Below are positions 1-13,382 of a stretch of 64,000 nt of DNA, one piece after another. The position numbers and the translations under genes were made by a program. Numbering within the stretch: the first letter of the stretch is position 1; each line of letters begins with the position of its first letter. The DNA lies in assembly GCF_000002995.4 (NCBI RefSeq), contig NW_025062479.1, positions 7,865,721 through 7,929,720 on the forward strand, in the 5' to 3' direction. A model generated the notes under the pieces. That model worked only from the letters and a program-made list of their open reading frames with translations, was not told the origin of the DNA and made no database searches. Origin of the DNA: Brugia malayi (taxonomy: Eukaryota > Nematoda > Chromadorea > Rhabditida > Onchocercidae).

Positions 1-3000
1 AAAAAAATATGTATAATTTACCGTCAGTAATTTCGTGCATTGAGCTGCATCTACAATCATAATATCAAACTATTGTCGTCATTATCACTATGATCACTTC
101 TTATCATTATAATCATCATCACTGCAGCAAGTTGTGAGTTATCATCATTATTATCACTGCAGCGATCACCTACACCAACAACATACCTTATATGGCAAAT
201 GATAATCGATCACCCGTCATTCAACTGCTTTTGGTAACAACTGCCTTTCATCCAAAATGACCAGACGAGCAGCCTTTTCCCTACTGTCATTTTGGCAAGA
301 CAAATTGCACAATACCTGGTCGAACAATAATCGCAATTTAGTGTCCATCCCTTTTATACTTCCGGCCCCTTCATAAGACACCTTGTCTTCCACTTTTCGT
401 TCCACCTGCCTTTTCAATCCGATTGATAGGGGTGCCAATGTGGGCTGACCTCTTTGCTCCGTCAGTCTCGTCTTCTCATTTATCTTCCAATTACGAGCAA
501 CTCTTCGCACAGCATTCTTACCTTTTGGCTCGCCTACCACTAAGTTCTCGAATCTCTGACATTGATTTTACTGCACATTTTCTCTACACTATCTCATGCC
601 ATGTCACACTAACCACTAACGTACTAATGTGTCTCTCACATACACACTACTAATGATTCTGAATCCACAATACGGTTTTTCGAGCTCGTTCGATTTCACT
701 TGGATTTTAATTCCTACTTCTTGTTCTCAGGTTCGCCATGAACGAAAAAATAAGTGCTTCACTGGAAGTTAAATCTCTTTTATTATGTATGGATAATAAA
801 CGAAACTAACCACTGCGGCATGCACATTTAGCAAAGTTGTGCTCCCATATCGGAATACCTTGTGTGCATGTTCATGTTACGATAGTCGATTTTCGAAGCT
901 TAAGCTTTTAATAAAAATTGATAAAATAGCTGAAGCAAATGTGATGTCGAAATATGTTTAAAATTGAAGAGTTTTATTGCGGCAGAACAATTACCCTATA
1001 TTCCTAAGTGAGATAGATTTCAATCAACGGAATGAAAGTCGAAATCTCTTTAAGAATGTAGATATATTTATCAAAACTCTCTTGCTCTATCTATTTAGCA
1101 TACGTTATCAGAGTGAAGTTCTCCACCAACGCACCCTAATGATACTTCTTACACAAAATTCCTCGAAAATTATTTCGAAGAAGAAAGGAAACTTAACAAT
1201 CCACTCATCATTTTCTGTTTTTGTGAAAATGGAGACGAGAAGAAAAATGGAGGAAGATGAATGGAAAAAAAAAGACGGAAGAGTCATTGCTATCACTGCC
1301 ACACGATCACTGTCATCACTTTACAAAACTGCCATGCATATCTCTCTTCTCTTTTCTTTCGATCGAATAATGAGCGATGTTTTTGTACTCTTGTGCATTT
1401 CTTTTTTGCAAGTTTCTCTGTTTTCTGCGGGACAATTATGTTTTTATTCGTTTGAAATGTTTAGAAATTTAGATAGGAGAAGCAACATTCATACCATCAA
1501 TCTGCTGATAAAAACTTTTTTTCGAATCATTTGGCAAAGTGTGTTGTTTCGATTAACAAAGAGTTACCGGTAAAAAGTTGTGGAAATTCATGTTGGAGAA
1601 GAATTGTCTCTGTTCTTAACGCTTTGGCAGTCTCCTTAATTAGTTTTTGATTATGCAGTCATGACTGTACAGAGCCATGTTTTCTTAATGGTTTACTTTG
1701 TACTTATTTGCACTAATTGTTTTCTTTCCTACAAGTGCTGTCAAGTATCTTGAAAGAGGTTTTTAAAAACTTCAGAGGCGACGGGAAGTCGATTTTCATT
1801 CTTGATTCCAATAGTTTTTGCAAGGGAAAAAATGTTGATTTGTGATAATTAAATTTTGAAAGTTGTTATCGCTTCGACACTGGAGAGTGAATCAGTCCAG
1901 TCTTTACTCCTTCACATTGTGATGAAGATTGAAAATTATGGATTATCCAAGAAAATTCTGTTTAACTGCATCCATTGTACGTATGGTTCGGAAGTCGTTT
2001 TAATAACAGTGGATTAGACTATGCAGTTAATTGAACTTACTTTAAGTGAACAATTCTATTTTTAATAGTGCTGCGATTGAATACTATTGAGTAAATCGAT
2101 TGAGTAAAAATTAAATATAAAGTATACAAATAACATGAAATTGCTAAGCATGTTATTAGATGCTTGTAAACTGGAGTTCGATATATTATATTAAAATTTA
2201 GCTTGTGAGTTAATCTGTTGCATTTTTTAGGTTTTTTCCTATATTCTTTAATACAACTTTCTAGATAGTCACAAAAACTACACTAAGTCTAAAAATAGCT
2301 CAGACAATACGAAGTAAGGTGGAAGAATAATAAAAGAGGGAGTCATGATGGAATAAAAAGTAGCAAAATAAAGAAGTACGTTTGTTTACAAAATATATCT
2401 AATTGTTTTTTTCTATTTATAAATAGATGGTGGTATATGTGGATCAACGTCGATGTTGAAAATGCTTTAAAATTGCGCTCTAAATTCTTTCCATGTAATC
2501 TTTCTTAATTATTCCGTAGAAACTTCAGTAGATCGCGCCGTGCTTTTATCAAATCCTTCGCTATGGTCTTAATGCAGCTAAAGATTAAATAAGTGATCTT
2601 GTTTAGGGTTGTCAAGTTTACTGAATTACTAACATTCCGCAAATGAAGTTATCTGGATTTTTGCGGTACGTAGATATATAATAGATTTTGCATTATTTTA
2701 AGCTTTTACATTAGTCCTTTTTTCAGGACTTTATTCTTAAGCAAAGCTCGGTTTGATGTTTACTCACCTCTTTCTTGTTTCTCCACAGGAAATTTGTTCT
2801 TTCCTCACTGGAATTTATCTGTCAACATCAATCATAGAAATATAAAGAGCAGTTGGATAGCTTGCATTTTTTTTTTAAGTGTTTTCATACAAAATATTCG
2901 TAATGTTAGATGGTTGAGAACTTCAAGTTTATAATCCCAGAATATTTCCGAAAGGTTCTTTCCTTCTGAGCAAATTATTTCCTGTGGTTCAAAATTTGAA

Positions 3001-6000
3001 AAATCGAGGATAACTAAAAATCATGGTTATCTTTGCTAGGAATCAAATTTCTTTTTCTTTTCACAACCATCATTGCATGCACTTTAAGTTGTTTGGATAC
3101 TCTAATCTACTTTCCACCGTTTGTCCATTTTCCGTTCCTCATATCTTTTTTCCTAAAGATATTTTAAAAACAGCCTTTTATTAGAATTAAGCGAGTATCT
3201 CTGTTAAAAAAAAAATAAAGAACAATTACATCGGATTAATGCGTTACAAATTAAGTGTTAGTTATCGCCAAGTCACGTAGTTATTTCTTGTTTTTTGTCT
3301 CTATTTTACTGTTTTTGTTAGACAAACGGGCAAATGCTTCGAAACTATTTAAAAAATTGCCAATAATTGAAATCAAAATATTTAGATTTTCAAGAAATCC
3401 ACACTTTGCTGATTATTTTGATTCCTCCCAAATTTTTGTGTTAGAAATTTCAAAAAAATGCTTATTTAAAGAATTCGAATTTTCCTTATATGGTTAACTG
3501 TGATTTCGATACATGTACATCGTTGAATGTCATGAGGAGGGAAAAAAGAATTGATGGAGCTTTATATTACAGTAGAAGATCTCATCTCAAACCATGGGAT
3601 AGCATTTCACCTTTTTACTGATCTTGAGTTTGTCCAGAGAAAAATAACGCATTACCTGAAAAATTTGCAACTGATATAATTCTAACAACTTCGAAATACT
3701 TTGAAAATTTCATGTTTTTAAGATTTCCTAACATGTTAATCTGATATTTTCGTGTGTATTCTTGCGTGTTCGAGTTATAAAATACTGATTATGAAGTTGA
3801 TAGAGAGCTATGTAGCTAACGTATAAGTTATCAGCATAAAAACTGTGCAATTCAAATTTGAGCTATCTGATAAATCGTATCTTTGTGCATGAAACTCATC
3901 AAGACTACACATGCGGTCATTTCGCTGAATGTAAAAGCATGCAATTGAAAAAATGGCGATTTAGTGCTTCGAGTACTTAAAAATTGCTTGTTGAACTTTT
4001 CCCAAAACAAGTGGTCGAATTTACTTTTCAAAAGGTGTAGCTAGCGATATCTTAACGTTTTGATAGCCTGCTGAGACTGATATTCAGAATTTTACTGTCT
4101 ATAAATTTGTAATGCATTTTGAGACAAACAGTCATGCTTGAATTTTCTCGCTATTACTCTTCTTAATTTCTGTACTATATGCAAAAGAACAATCGAGATA
4201 GTGTTATCCTAAATTCCCGTCTCGTCTTTGCATAGTAAATCTTTTGGATTCTTCATATAATATATAACATTTGTCTTAGTGAAATGGTAGCAATGGATAT
4301 GTGTAGCAACCCACGAATAATAGTGCAATTTGCTTAGGTGTCAACAATTAGCAAGGGGATGATCTCTACATTGGTGAAAGGATTACATCCTTTACCAACA
4401 ACGTCAGTCTTTCTACTCTTTTTTTAAAATATTAGTTTAAAACATTACTTACCTTTTATTGGGACCGTTTATTTTGTTTTGTCTGCATAGTCAAGAAAGG
4501 AAGTGAAGGTTAAGGAAAGGAGGAAAGTTATTTATTAGCTATTTGGACATTTTTTTGTCAGGCATGGAATGTTTTCCTTTTTTGTTTGAATCTTCAAAGC
4601 CTTCCCCCTCATTCAGTTGCTAGATATTTTTATCACATCTGGTTTTTCCTTGTTCGAGTTCGCATATTGATTGTCTGAGAATTCTTAATTGTCATTTTTC
4701 TTTTTCTTTGAAATGAAGTAGTAATGAAACATTGATTGCAAATCCACAACTTTTTCGACATTCCCTGGAATTTTTGGTCGGTTTAAAATGATTGCTCTAG
4801 TTGTTCAAGATTTATTGGCTGTTCAACATTAGCCTCTAATCTTCGATTTCTTTTATTAAGATTATCTATGCTACAAATGAATTTTTTTAGTGTTGCTTCA
4901 TAGTTGTAATTTCGTTACTTTTCACATCCTTCTTCACTCTACCTTTTTATTGAGAAATAATTTCCAGGTTGATTTGAACTTCGGATTACATGTTTACAAA
5001 GCCCTGCGAATAGGATGGAAATTGTTCGCATGTTCATGTTATCACTTGTTACTTAGTAAAATGAGTTTAGATTTTCATGGAAGAAGCAGTTTGTTTCATT
5101 ATTTATATTTATTATATTTCATTAAAAAAAAAAAAATTGACCTTTTGAAATTCATTGTGTTACAGTTTATGTTGAGAAAACGTTGATGAATAAACGCTAA
5201 ATGAAATGCGATATTAAGATAATGTGATAAATGGTCTTGAAATAGGTAAAAAAGAGTATAATCTTTTACAGCCACCTGAATTTTTTTCACTTCATGCGTT
5301 TGGTGAATGCCATTTTTCCTTCTTTCCTAAAATGCCGAATGTTCTGGTGAATTGGAAGGAATTTCAGTTTCTATAATTGGGAAAGTGTTTTTCTTTCTGA
5401 TTATTCAAACTACATTTGTAATTTATATTTGCAGCTAAGTGGAAGATATCAGACTACATTAATTTATGTTACTATGGATCTCTACATCATGATGCTTTAT
5501 CATTTCGCCGGCTGCAGAAGTTGTTCTTTAGCTTCCTTTTGCATTTCGCGTTTTCAGCAGTCGGAAATTTGTTAAACAGATACACAGACTACCAGCGGTT
5601 CCTTTGATTTATGTTAAATTGTTTATCTTGTGTGGAAATGCTAATTTCGTTGATTAAAGTTGCTGGCTATGCTTATGAGCGCATTTTATAAACGCTATAC
5701 TTTTTCTGGATGTTTCTGCTGGAATTTCACATTCGTTGAACTGTGTGCATTGAGAATGACTGTGCTCCATTCTACTGTTCCTTTCTTTTTTGTCCATTCC
5801 TGATATTTTTTAAAAATATTCTTTTTCTTGCTAGTGGATTAGCAGTTTGCCGGATTCTTATTTAGCTGTTAAATTTTGAATTTCATTACACTTAGTTATC
5901 GATCTCATTGACTAGATCAGTAAATTGGTCAGTTTATGAATGGTATGGCAACAGAAAAGCCGAAATGCAGAAGTTCATCCGCCTTTCATCGTCGAATCGG

Positions 6001-6691
6001 TTTGCTCCTCTTCTGTATAATAAATAGACACAGAATAATCGTTTTTTCAGTGCGCTGTAATGTAGAAAGTTTGACATACGATGGAAAGATGATATAAGAC
6101 TTATTATTAAAATTGCAGTAAGAATTGGAAATAGACAAATATGAATTCATTTATCACGCAACAAGAAGTAACGAAACCAAGCAACAAATTATACTGTCCA
6201 TAAATTCCAGTCCGTTTTATCTCTATTGCACCCCGTGCCTTTAGTATTTTAATTTGAATTAATGTACTGTCTGATGTACAAATATTGCTCAGTTATTCTG
6301 CTACTTATAAACCAGATGTTTCTTGCTTTTCCGGAAAATAGTAAGTTTGATTCTGTAAATTTTGTTATATAGACATTTCCTGGAGTTTACGGCTTTGAAG
6401 TGTAAAAAATAGTAAATCCAAATTGAATTCAAACTGAAACTAAAGTTCAGATTCGCATATTTGGTAAAAATGATATAGTTTGAGGCCATTTGAAACTATA
6501 TTAAAAACTAAATACTCTTTTGATTATCTCTAACAAGGATTGTGGGAATGTGCAGCTTAACCTAAAATGATATCTTTATGGATTAGTGATAAACACAAAT
6601 TTAATTGGTAAAAATATGTTATAAATTCATTTGAGAGCGATCACGTTTACAATTTAGGAATCTTCAAATTACCGCGACTAATACTTCATGC
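1..6691. other. 5' flank / probable long introns of the Ig receptor gene, no exon recognised
   Basis: This stretch is AT-rich and I see no recognisable protein domain, RNA gene or mobile element. The first 180 bases are rich in TCA/TCATTA-like simple sequence. The receptor gene that follows enters at 6692 through an internal splice acceptor in the middle of an Ig domain, so its signal-peptide exon and start codon must lie upstream, here or beyond the window edge. I could not pick them out. A 198-codon open frame at 977-1573 is discussed as a finding but looks like no known family. Confidence 0.5.
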
Positions 6692-8119
6692 AGATCAGTA
6701 CTATTTGGTTAAAAGTAAAGTTGTTGTTATGTCATGTCAGATAGAACCAGGTTGGCGTGGGGCAACAATGGCCGATGTACATTGGATCAAGGACGGTGTA
6801 CCTATCGGCGAACTCGAAAATGAAAATATGCGCAACGAATTGCTTGTCGATGGACCTACGTAATTTTTTCGTTTCTGATTGGAATCGTATGCTTAAGTTG
6901 AGTGAAGTCAGTCTTAGAACTTGATAGAATAACATTGTAACAAGTTTAAGGACATTATGAAGCAAGTTCTTTGGCTGACGTTACAGTATTTATGGATTAT
7001 TCTGAAATCGACTTCAACTTGTAGCTTGAAAATACAAAATGGAAAGCATCATACCGAAGGGGATTATCAGTGTTCGGCTTTAATACGGGGTGTGCGATTG
7101 TCTAATGGGAAGCATGTTGATACACATCTTGTGTCCGCACCAGTAAAATTTCGTCGTGCCAGGATTACCAAATTTGAAAAAGTTGCACCAGAGGTTTTAT
7201 TATTTTAAGCTTCCATTAGATTCTTATTGTTATTTCACTAGTAATTGAAGGTAATTATCACTTTATTAATAATTAGAGACAAGTTGGTAATTGAAACAAA
7301 CGTTTTGTTCAGAGTGTAGCTGCACTTCAAGGACAGATTGCTCGTTTACCGTGCTCTGGAATGCCTGATGTGGTTCCTGGCCCTCCGGAGATAACATTCG
7401 AGAAAGAAGGCTACGACGGACTCCTGGGAATACCGGGTAAACGGTTATCGAAATTTTGGTTTTGTGAATAATGGAACAAAACTTTTCTTATTCTTTCATA
7501 GAACTTACTTTTGATTAGCTCTCTCTCTCTCTCTCTCTAAAGACTAAATCTCTGAAGACATATTAATTTTTTTGGTATTTTTCGTCAAATTCTGTAATTG
7601 ATGTTGAACGTTATTAGTGAGATTATCTGTCCCAGCAAAAATTTCAATCTGTTAAAAAAGCTGTAAAAACCGACACCAAAGAAAAATATAAATATATAAT
7701 TCATTCCACAGGCGATGAAAGATATCTCTCGACATCATCCGGTATACAAATACCTTTGTCAAAGTTGTCAGATTCAGGCAATTATTATTGTGTCGTCCGT
7801 AACACTTTTACCAACCAAACCCGAAAATCACCACATTTTGTTAAATTAGAGGTGAGTTTTACAACTTTTTATTTTTTCTTAGAAATTTTCTAACTGTTAC
7901 TTACTTGTATTCCCAAGCTGTTGGTGTTTTATTCGGTGTATGCTCGTGAGTCGTTTTGGTTCGATAATGTGTGTTATAATAAAGGAATAGGAAGAGTGGT
8001 GTTCAGAAAGATCATCTTTTCAATAAACTTGAAGTAGTGTATAGTAGTTGTATGTTTGAATTTGATATGTGTGCATGTATGGAATTAAGTTTTTAATTAC
8101 TAATCCTATTTTTCATTAT

Positions 8120-8157
<38 letters not shown>

Positions 8158-11100
8158 CATTATAATCTTATTTTTCATTATGCAGGTACTGACAAAAAGG
8201 TACAGTAGTATTGAACCTGCACTTGTTTATCCTGTAACATCATCCTCAATCAACGGACCCATAGTTGTTGATGTTGTCAAAGGGCAAACAGCGCTTCTGG
8301 AGTGCATCGTTACATCTACAAAGATTATTTGGACAAGAGTAACCTCTTCTACACTCTTCGTATTGAAAATGAGTAACTTTAAAGATAAAAGGAAAAAAAG
8401 AGTGATACTGAGGGATGATAGGTTCCTTGTGGAACACGAAACCTAGATAAAAAAGACTTATCGCGACTGCAAAGTTTTATGTTTAGTATTTTTTGAATCA
8501 ATCTACAGCTATATCCGGGAGAAACAGCAATATCAGTAAGTAGCGAAAAAGCACGATTGCGTCAAATTTGGGGCAATTTACAAATTCAGCAAGTGAATGA
8601 AGCAGACACTGGTATTTATATTTGCGAAAGTATGGCGCTGTTTTCTCCTCCTACGGTTAAATTTCCTAAAGTTTACTACAATTTACGAGTACATGCACCA
8701 ACTGATGTACAGCTTATGTTGGGACAACTTGCTACAGATAAGAGTTGGAAGGTGAACAAGATTTCTGTCTGGAATTTTATCGTTTTCAAACGTTCTCCTT
8801 TACCTATCGTCTTTCTGGAATTTAATGTAGTTTCAAGAAAGTTCTTAACGTAAAATGATTCTGGATTGGGTTATTCTGCTTTAGATCCATTGTTCATATT
8901 TCAATTGAATTTGGTTTTTTTGGGATTAATGATTGCTTTAGGTATAGTAATCATAAGCTATTTTTCAATATTCATAATTTTGAGCCAAAACTACTTGGTC
9001 AAAGATTTTTCAATTTCAGCTGAGCTGTTTGGCATTAAATTTGCATTATGAGATTCCTATGGTGTATATGAATGGATTGGCACTGATTGATGCAATGGTT
9101 AAGCTCGGTGTTCCACCACATACTAATTTTTTTACGAATCCGATAAATGCAACATTAACTTCTAGTGTTGCATTGTCAGGCAGTGTACAGGTACGTTCAT
9201 ACTTTTTTGTTATCAACTGTAAAACGACCCAGCTATCATATTACAGTGTATTTCACGTCCAGCAATGGATGAAGCAGAGGTATACGGAAATGGCTTGGAA
9301 CGCGGTCGAGCGATGAATTTATATGTTGATAATCGAATCAGTCAGCAGGTTAATTTAATTTTACAAGGACCAGAAAATTCTACCAAGATAGTTGGTGAAA
9401 CAGCGCAGATGGTTTGTTTGGTGGTACCACGAACGACGAAGACCATTTGGACCAAAGGTTTTGTGAATTCCAAGTATTTATAATAGTTGAAATTAAGTGC
9501 TTTTATATATCAATGCTTCAAATTCAAATGTGCTTTGCTTTTAAGATCTCCCCAACCTACATTTTTTCAAATTTACTAAATTCAGATGGTAAACGTATGG
9601 CATTAATTGGAAAAAAACGTATCCGATTGGTTGGGACAGCCAGTTTGCAAATTTCCGATGTACAACTGGAAGATGAAGGGTGGTACACTTGTGAAGTGAC
9701 TGATAACACAAATCATGTGACACGTTCCAGTTCCTATTTGAAAATCATTCGTAATCATTATTTAAATTAACTATTTAGTCGAAATCTTTTTAGATCTTTA
9801 TTCCTTTAGATTTGTAAAACCTCCTCAAATTCTAAGAACTATAAAAAGAAAAATTTTCAGCGAAGGAAGTGTTTTTACAAAATGAGAAAGACAGTGGGAT
9901 GAAAAATCAAGATATAAAGAACATCATGTCTAAGAACGCTGCTACCCAGTATCAAGAAAAAGTGGTTCATTTTGTTAAATTATGGCTTAAAATATTTAAA
10001 TACTCAGCAAACCAATTTAATATAAAAATCCATTGATACTTAAAATGCTTGTACTTTGAAGTTTACATGACAATGCACATGAACAGCAAGCAATTTTTTG
10101 TGCATTCATTTGTCATGCAGTAATGATAGTAACCTACAGTTTCTGTTCATTCTCTTTTTATTTCTGTCTTTTTGATTTGGACTTCTTGATTTTTAAATGA
10201 ATTTGTTTTGATTCCCTTAATTTCAAATGAAAAATTAAACTGCAAGTTTTTGAGGGAGAGGGAAAACTGCAGTCAACAACGAGTGGATTGAGGGAACCTT
10301 TAATGGATGTGCCACGAGCATTCATTTCCGGAAGAAATGTGCAAGTGCTTTGGTCACTACCCAAGAATTATGCATTTCCAAACAAAATTACTTCATTTCA
10401 AATTGAATTTCGAGCTGAAAGCAATAAAAAATGGATCATGGGTGAACTGGTAGACGGGCATGTACGCGCTGTTACCATCAAAGCATTGCTTCCTGGAAAT
10501 AGGTTGGATTATTTTACTTCTTTCAAGTACAGAAGACTACAACTAAGTGTAAATTCCTTCACTGACCACCGATATGGACAGTGGTCTCAAATATGAAAGA
10601 AAAAACATTGGAAATTTTGAAGATTAAAATTATGGAATAACGAGGCCTTAAAAAATTTCAAGTAAAACTTCGCTTTTGGTTTCCGGTTTTTGTCAGATAG
10701 TCATGCTATCTATATCTAATAAAAATCTCTAAGCTGTTAAATAAGCAGTATTTTGATGGTTTGCAGAATTTCAAATATCTCACAAAGTTTTAGCATCAGT
10801 TCTGAATATTCACACTTCAGGTACCAATTTCGGGTTTTAGCGAAAATGCTGGATCAGAGTATTGTACCAACTCAGCCTACGAATTGGCTGAAGATTGAGC
10901 AGGTGCCCGAAAGTAACGAAATCAATGCACAAATCAATATTACCTTCTTTTCTCCAGTTTCGGATACTGTTCTTCAGCTGCGTTGGAATTACACTGCTTC
11001 GAACTACATAAAATCTCCCGAAACTTTTCTCGTTTCATATGCTACTGTTTCTGATAAAAACTATACCCATACGGTAATTTCACATTAGATTAGACAACGT

Positions 11101-13376
11101 CTCAAAAACTTGAAATAGTTTGAAATCATGAAACACATCACTGTTTCAGATACGATTGAACAGTTCATTTTCGATGACTAATTTAAGTAATTTATTACCT
11201 TCTACGGAATATCGAGCCATTGTTGAAGTTGAATTTGCTGACAAAACGAGTCAAAGAAGCGAACCATCTGTGGCACGGACTTTAGGTTGCACTTTTATCC
11301 AGTGTAACGAATTTTTTATCCTGACTTTGCAAAAAATATTTAATTTTCTATGATTTTAATTTATTTCCGTAATTCTTGTACTTTTCTGTTATCTATACAG
11401 ATAGAAGGTCACAAAATTTGACGGCCAACAGTTCCGCAAGTCTTCTGACACTATTTAACCACCCTTTCTCATATGTGACGTCAAGTTGGAATACTCAAAG
11501 CATCATCCTTTTCCTCATTACCTCATTTCTTTCATCAGTCGTTTTCATCATTTTTGGCTTACTGTTATACAGTCTTAAGCAGCGATATACAAGAAAAATT
11601 AGTAGAGGTAAGTTGCCTTTTACGTAATTTCGCTTTAACAGATTGATATAACCAGTCATATGTTTCTGATTCTGAAATGTCTTGAAATGGAGGGGGAAAT
11701 GTTTTCTCCTTCCTGGGTGGCTCTATTATTATTTAAAACTTCTGTTTTTTAATAAAGGTAGTCTGTTTTTATTTCAAGATGCTCGTGATAAATTCATGGA
11801 TGCATCTCATAGAATATTCAATGAACAACGAGTTCAAAAATCACATCTTTACTGCAAGGCAACAGTAGCAATGTCGGCCATGAGTGATGTGAATGAATTT
11901 ACTCTCCTGAAGATGAAGGTTAACAATAAGAATTTTGACCGGATTTTCTTTTGTTGACCAGAAAAAAAAAACTTCTAAGCACATTTTGAACAATAAAGAG
12001 ATAATAATTTGATTGGGTAACAGCATGTTGGAGATGAAAAAATTGAATAAAGAAATTGTTTTTAGTGAAATTATACGCGAAAAGCTTTGTCTATAGTATG
12101 TGAGATATCTGCATATAAATCAATTACGCATCCGTTTTCAATCAAAAAGAATGGAAGAGATTTGTTTTTCAGTCTAGTGAAGACCAACCACGCTCTGTTG
12201 TATCTTTGAAAAGTTTCTCATTCAGTAAAGATTACGGCATCATGCCCAACTTGTATGGTGAAGAGGATAACTTTTTGGAGGAGAAAAATACTCTTACTTC
12301 ATTCAAAGGTTTAGAAACTTTGTCGAAATATTTCAGCATATATTTGGTTTGATTGATCTTGATGCTAATGGACGGATGACTGTACAAGATTTGATTTTTA
12401 TCTTATTTCGTTGTGAAAGCCATCTCCAAAATTTTATTTATTCAGACACACCGTGGACTAATGGAAAAATATATGAAAATGTCATCTCAGAAGCTAGTGA
12501 TATTCAGGAGCCAGTACAAAAAGCTTTACGAACCAATGATAGCCATGAAGAATCTTTTTGGTTAAAAGGTTAATCTTTCATCATTACGTTTTTCCACTCT
12601 AATCATACTTCTGGGAAATACTGTATCCTTCTGTGAGTTCACCGTCACTAACGCTGCTGACTACTTTTCCAATGAATGATATGATTGACAGTAGCAAGTC
12701 TCTTTCAAGTTTCAGTACCGTGGAACAAATGCTAATGCTCATGAAGCTTCTTTTAGTATTTATAGCATTGATATCCAGCAGAATAGCTGTATCTCAGAAA
12801 ATGGAACTCTCATAAATCAACTAATGTTCTTCTGAAATAAATTATTTCTGAAATCCCAGTTAACGCTAGAGCTTACAGGAATCATGAATAACGGCCAAAT
12901 GATGCAGCCAAATGATGCCCTAGTTATACCTCTTGGAATACAATTGTTAGCACCAAGACGGTAGATGAAGTTCTTTTCTTTAATTTGAATGTTTTATATA
13001 ATCTTCTGAAATACTTCGCTTTCTTTTGAGATAAGGAATATTCATACTCCTCTTCATCTTGCCAATAATTAGCAGTGTTTACAGATTACTATATTTCTGG
13101 TTAATAAGAATGATTATTTTAAAATCATAAAGTTTTAAATTTAAGATCACGAAATATTGAACCCTTTGAAAGCACGAACAAAAGTTGGTTGCTTCTAAAT
13201 TTTATTGCTTTAATTCAAATTTTTTCAGTACGGAAAACAGCACACAGTATACTGCACTGCCTGCGCTGTCTGGGGCAAAACGAACAGCTGACGTCTCCTT
13301 GAGGAACAGTCAGATATCTTTCTCGGCAGATGGTTGTTACTTGCATACATTTAAATCACAAGCCTCAAACCCATAG
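6692..13376 (+). CDS. Ig/fibronectin-III single-pass membrane receptor (5' end missing)
   Basis: Probable neuronal or adhesion-type surface receptor. Exons read by splice signals: about 6692-6859, 7017-7192, 7316-7436, 7712-7851, 8186-8336, 8509-8751, 9020-9190, 9247-9460, 9587-9750, 9862-9960, 10273-10502, 10821-11072, 11150-11285, 11401-11606, 11779-11920, 12173-12308, 12447-12569, 12878-12962 and 13229-13376. About five Ig domains are visible: a Cys/Trp pair near 6740-6790 followed by GDYQC, then DSGNYYC, DTGIYIC, a divergent one at 9020-9330, and DEGWYTC. Two FN3 domains follow (10273-11285; YQFRVLA and STEYRAIVEV motifs). A hydrophobic helix at about 11500-11570 is followed by LKQRYTRK, a stop-transfer signal. 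The cytoplasmic tail has no recognised domain. The stop at 13374-13376 abuts AATAAA. The layout resembles Robo or CDO/BOC-like receptors, but I cannot assign an ortholog. Tail exons between 12570 and 12877 are unresolved. Confidence 0.75.
7519..7538. repeat. (CT)10 microsatellite
   Basis: Perfect CT dinucleotide run in an intron between the two halves of the second Ig domain. Confidence 0.95.
8122..8154. repeat. (TA)n microsatellite
   Basis: Uninterrupted TA run of about 16 units, 30 bases upstream of the splice acceptor of the exon at 8186. The apparent Tyr-Ile repeat that it encodes is intronic, not protein. Confidence 0.95.
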
Positions 13377-13382
13377 AATAAA
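13377..13382 (+). terminator. AATAAA poly(A) signal of the Ig receptor gene
   Basis: AATAAA begins at the base after the TAG stop codon of the last receptor exon. This supports 13376 as the end of the coding region and implies a very short 3' UTR. Confidence 0.6.

Noticed and set aside
8097..8160. Tyr-Ile repeat peptide
   Set aside because: It is produced by the TA microsatellite in an intron just before the acceptor at 8185.
12338..12420. EF-hand-like loop DLDANGRMTVQD in the receptor tail
   Set aside because: It lies between the exon ending at 12308 and the in-frame acceptor at 12446. Using it would need a 28-base intron and gives an immediate stop. It is intronic coincidence.
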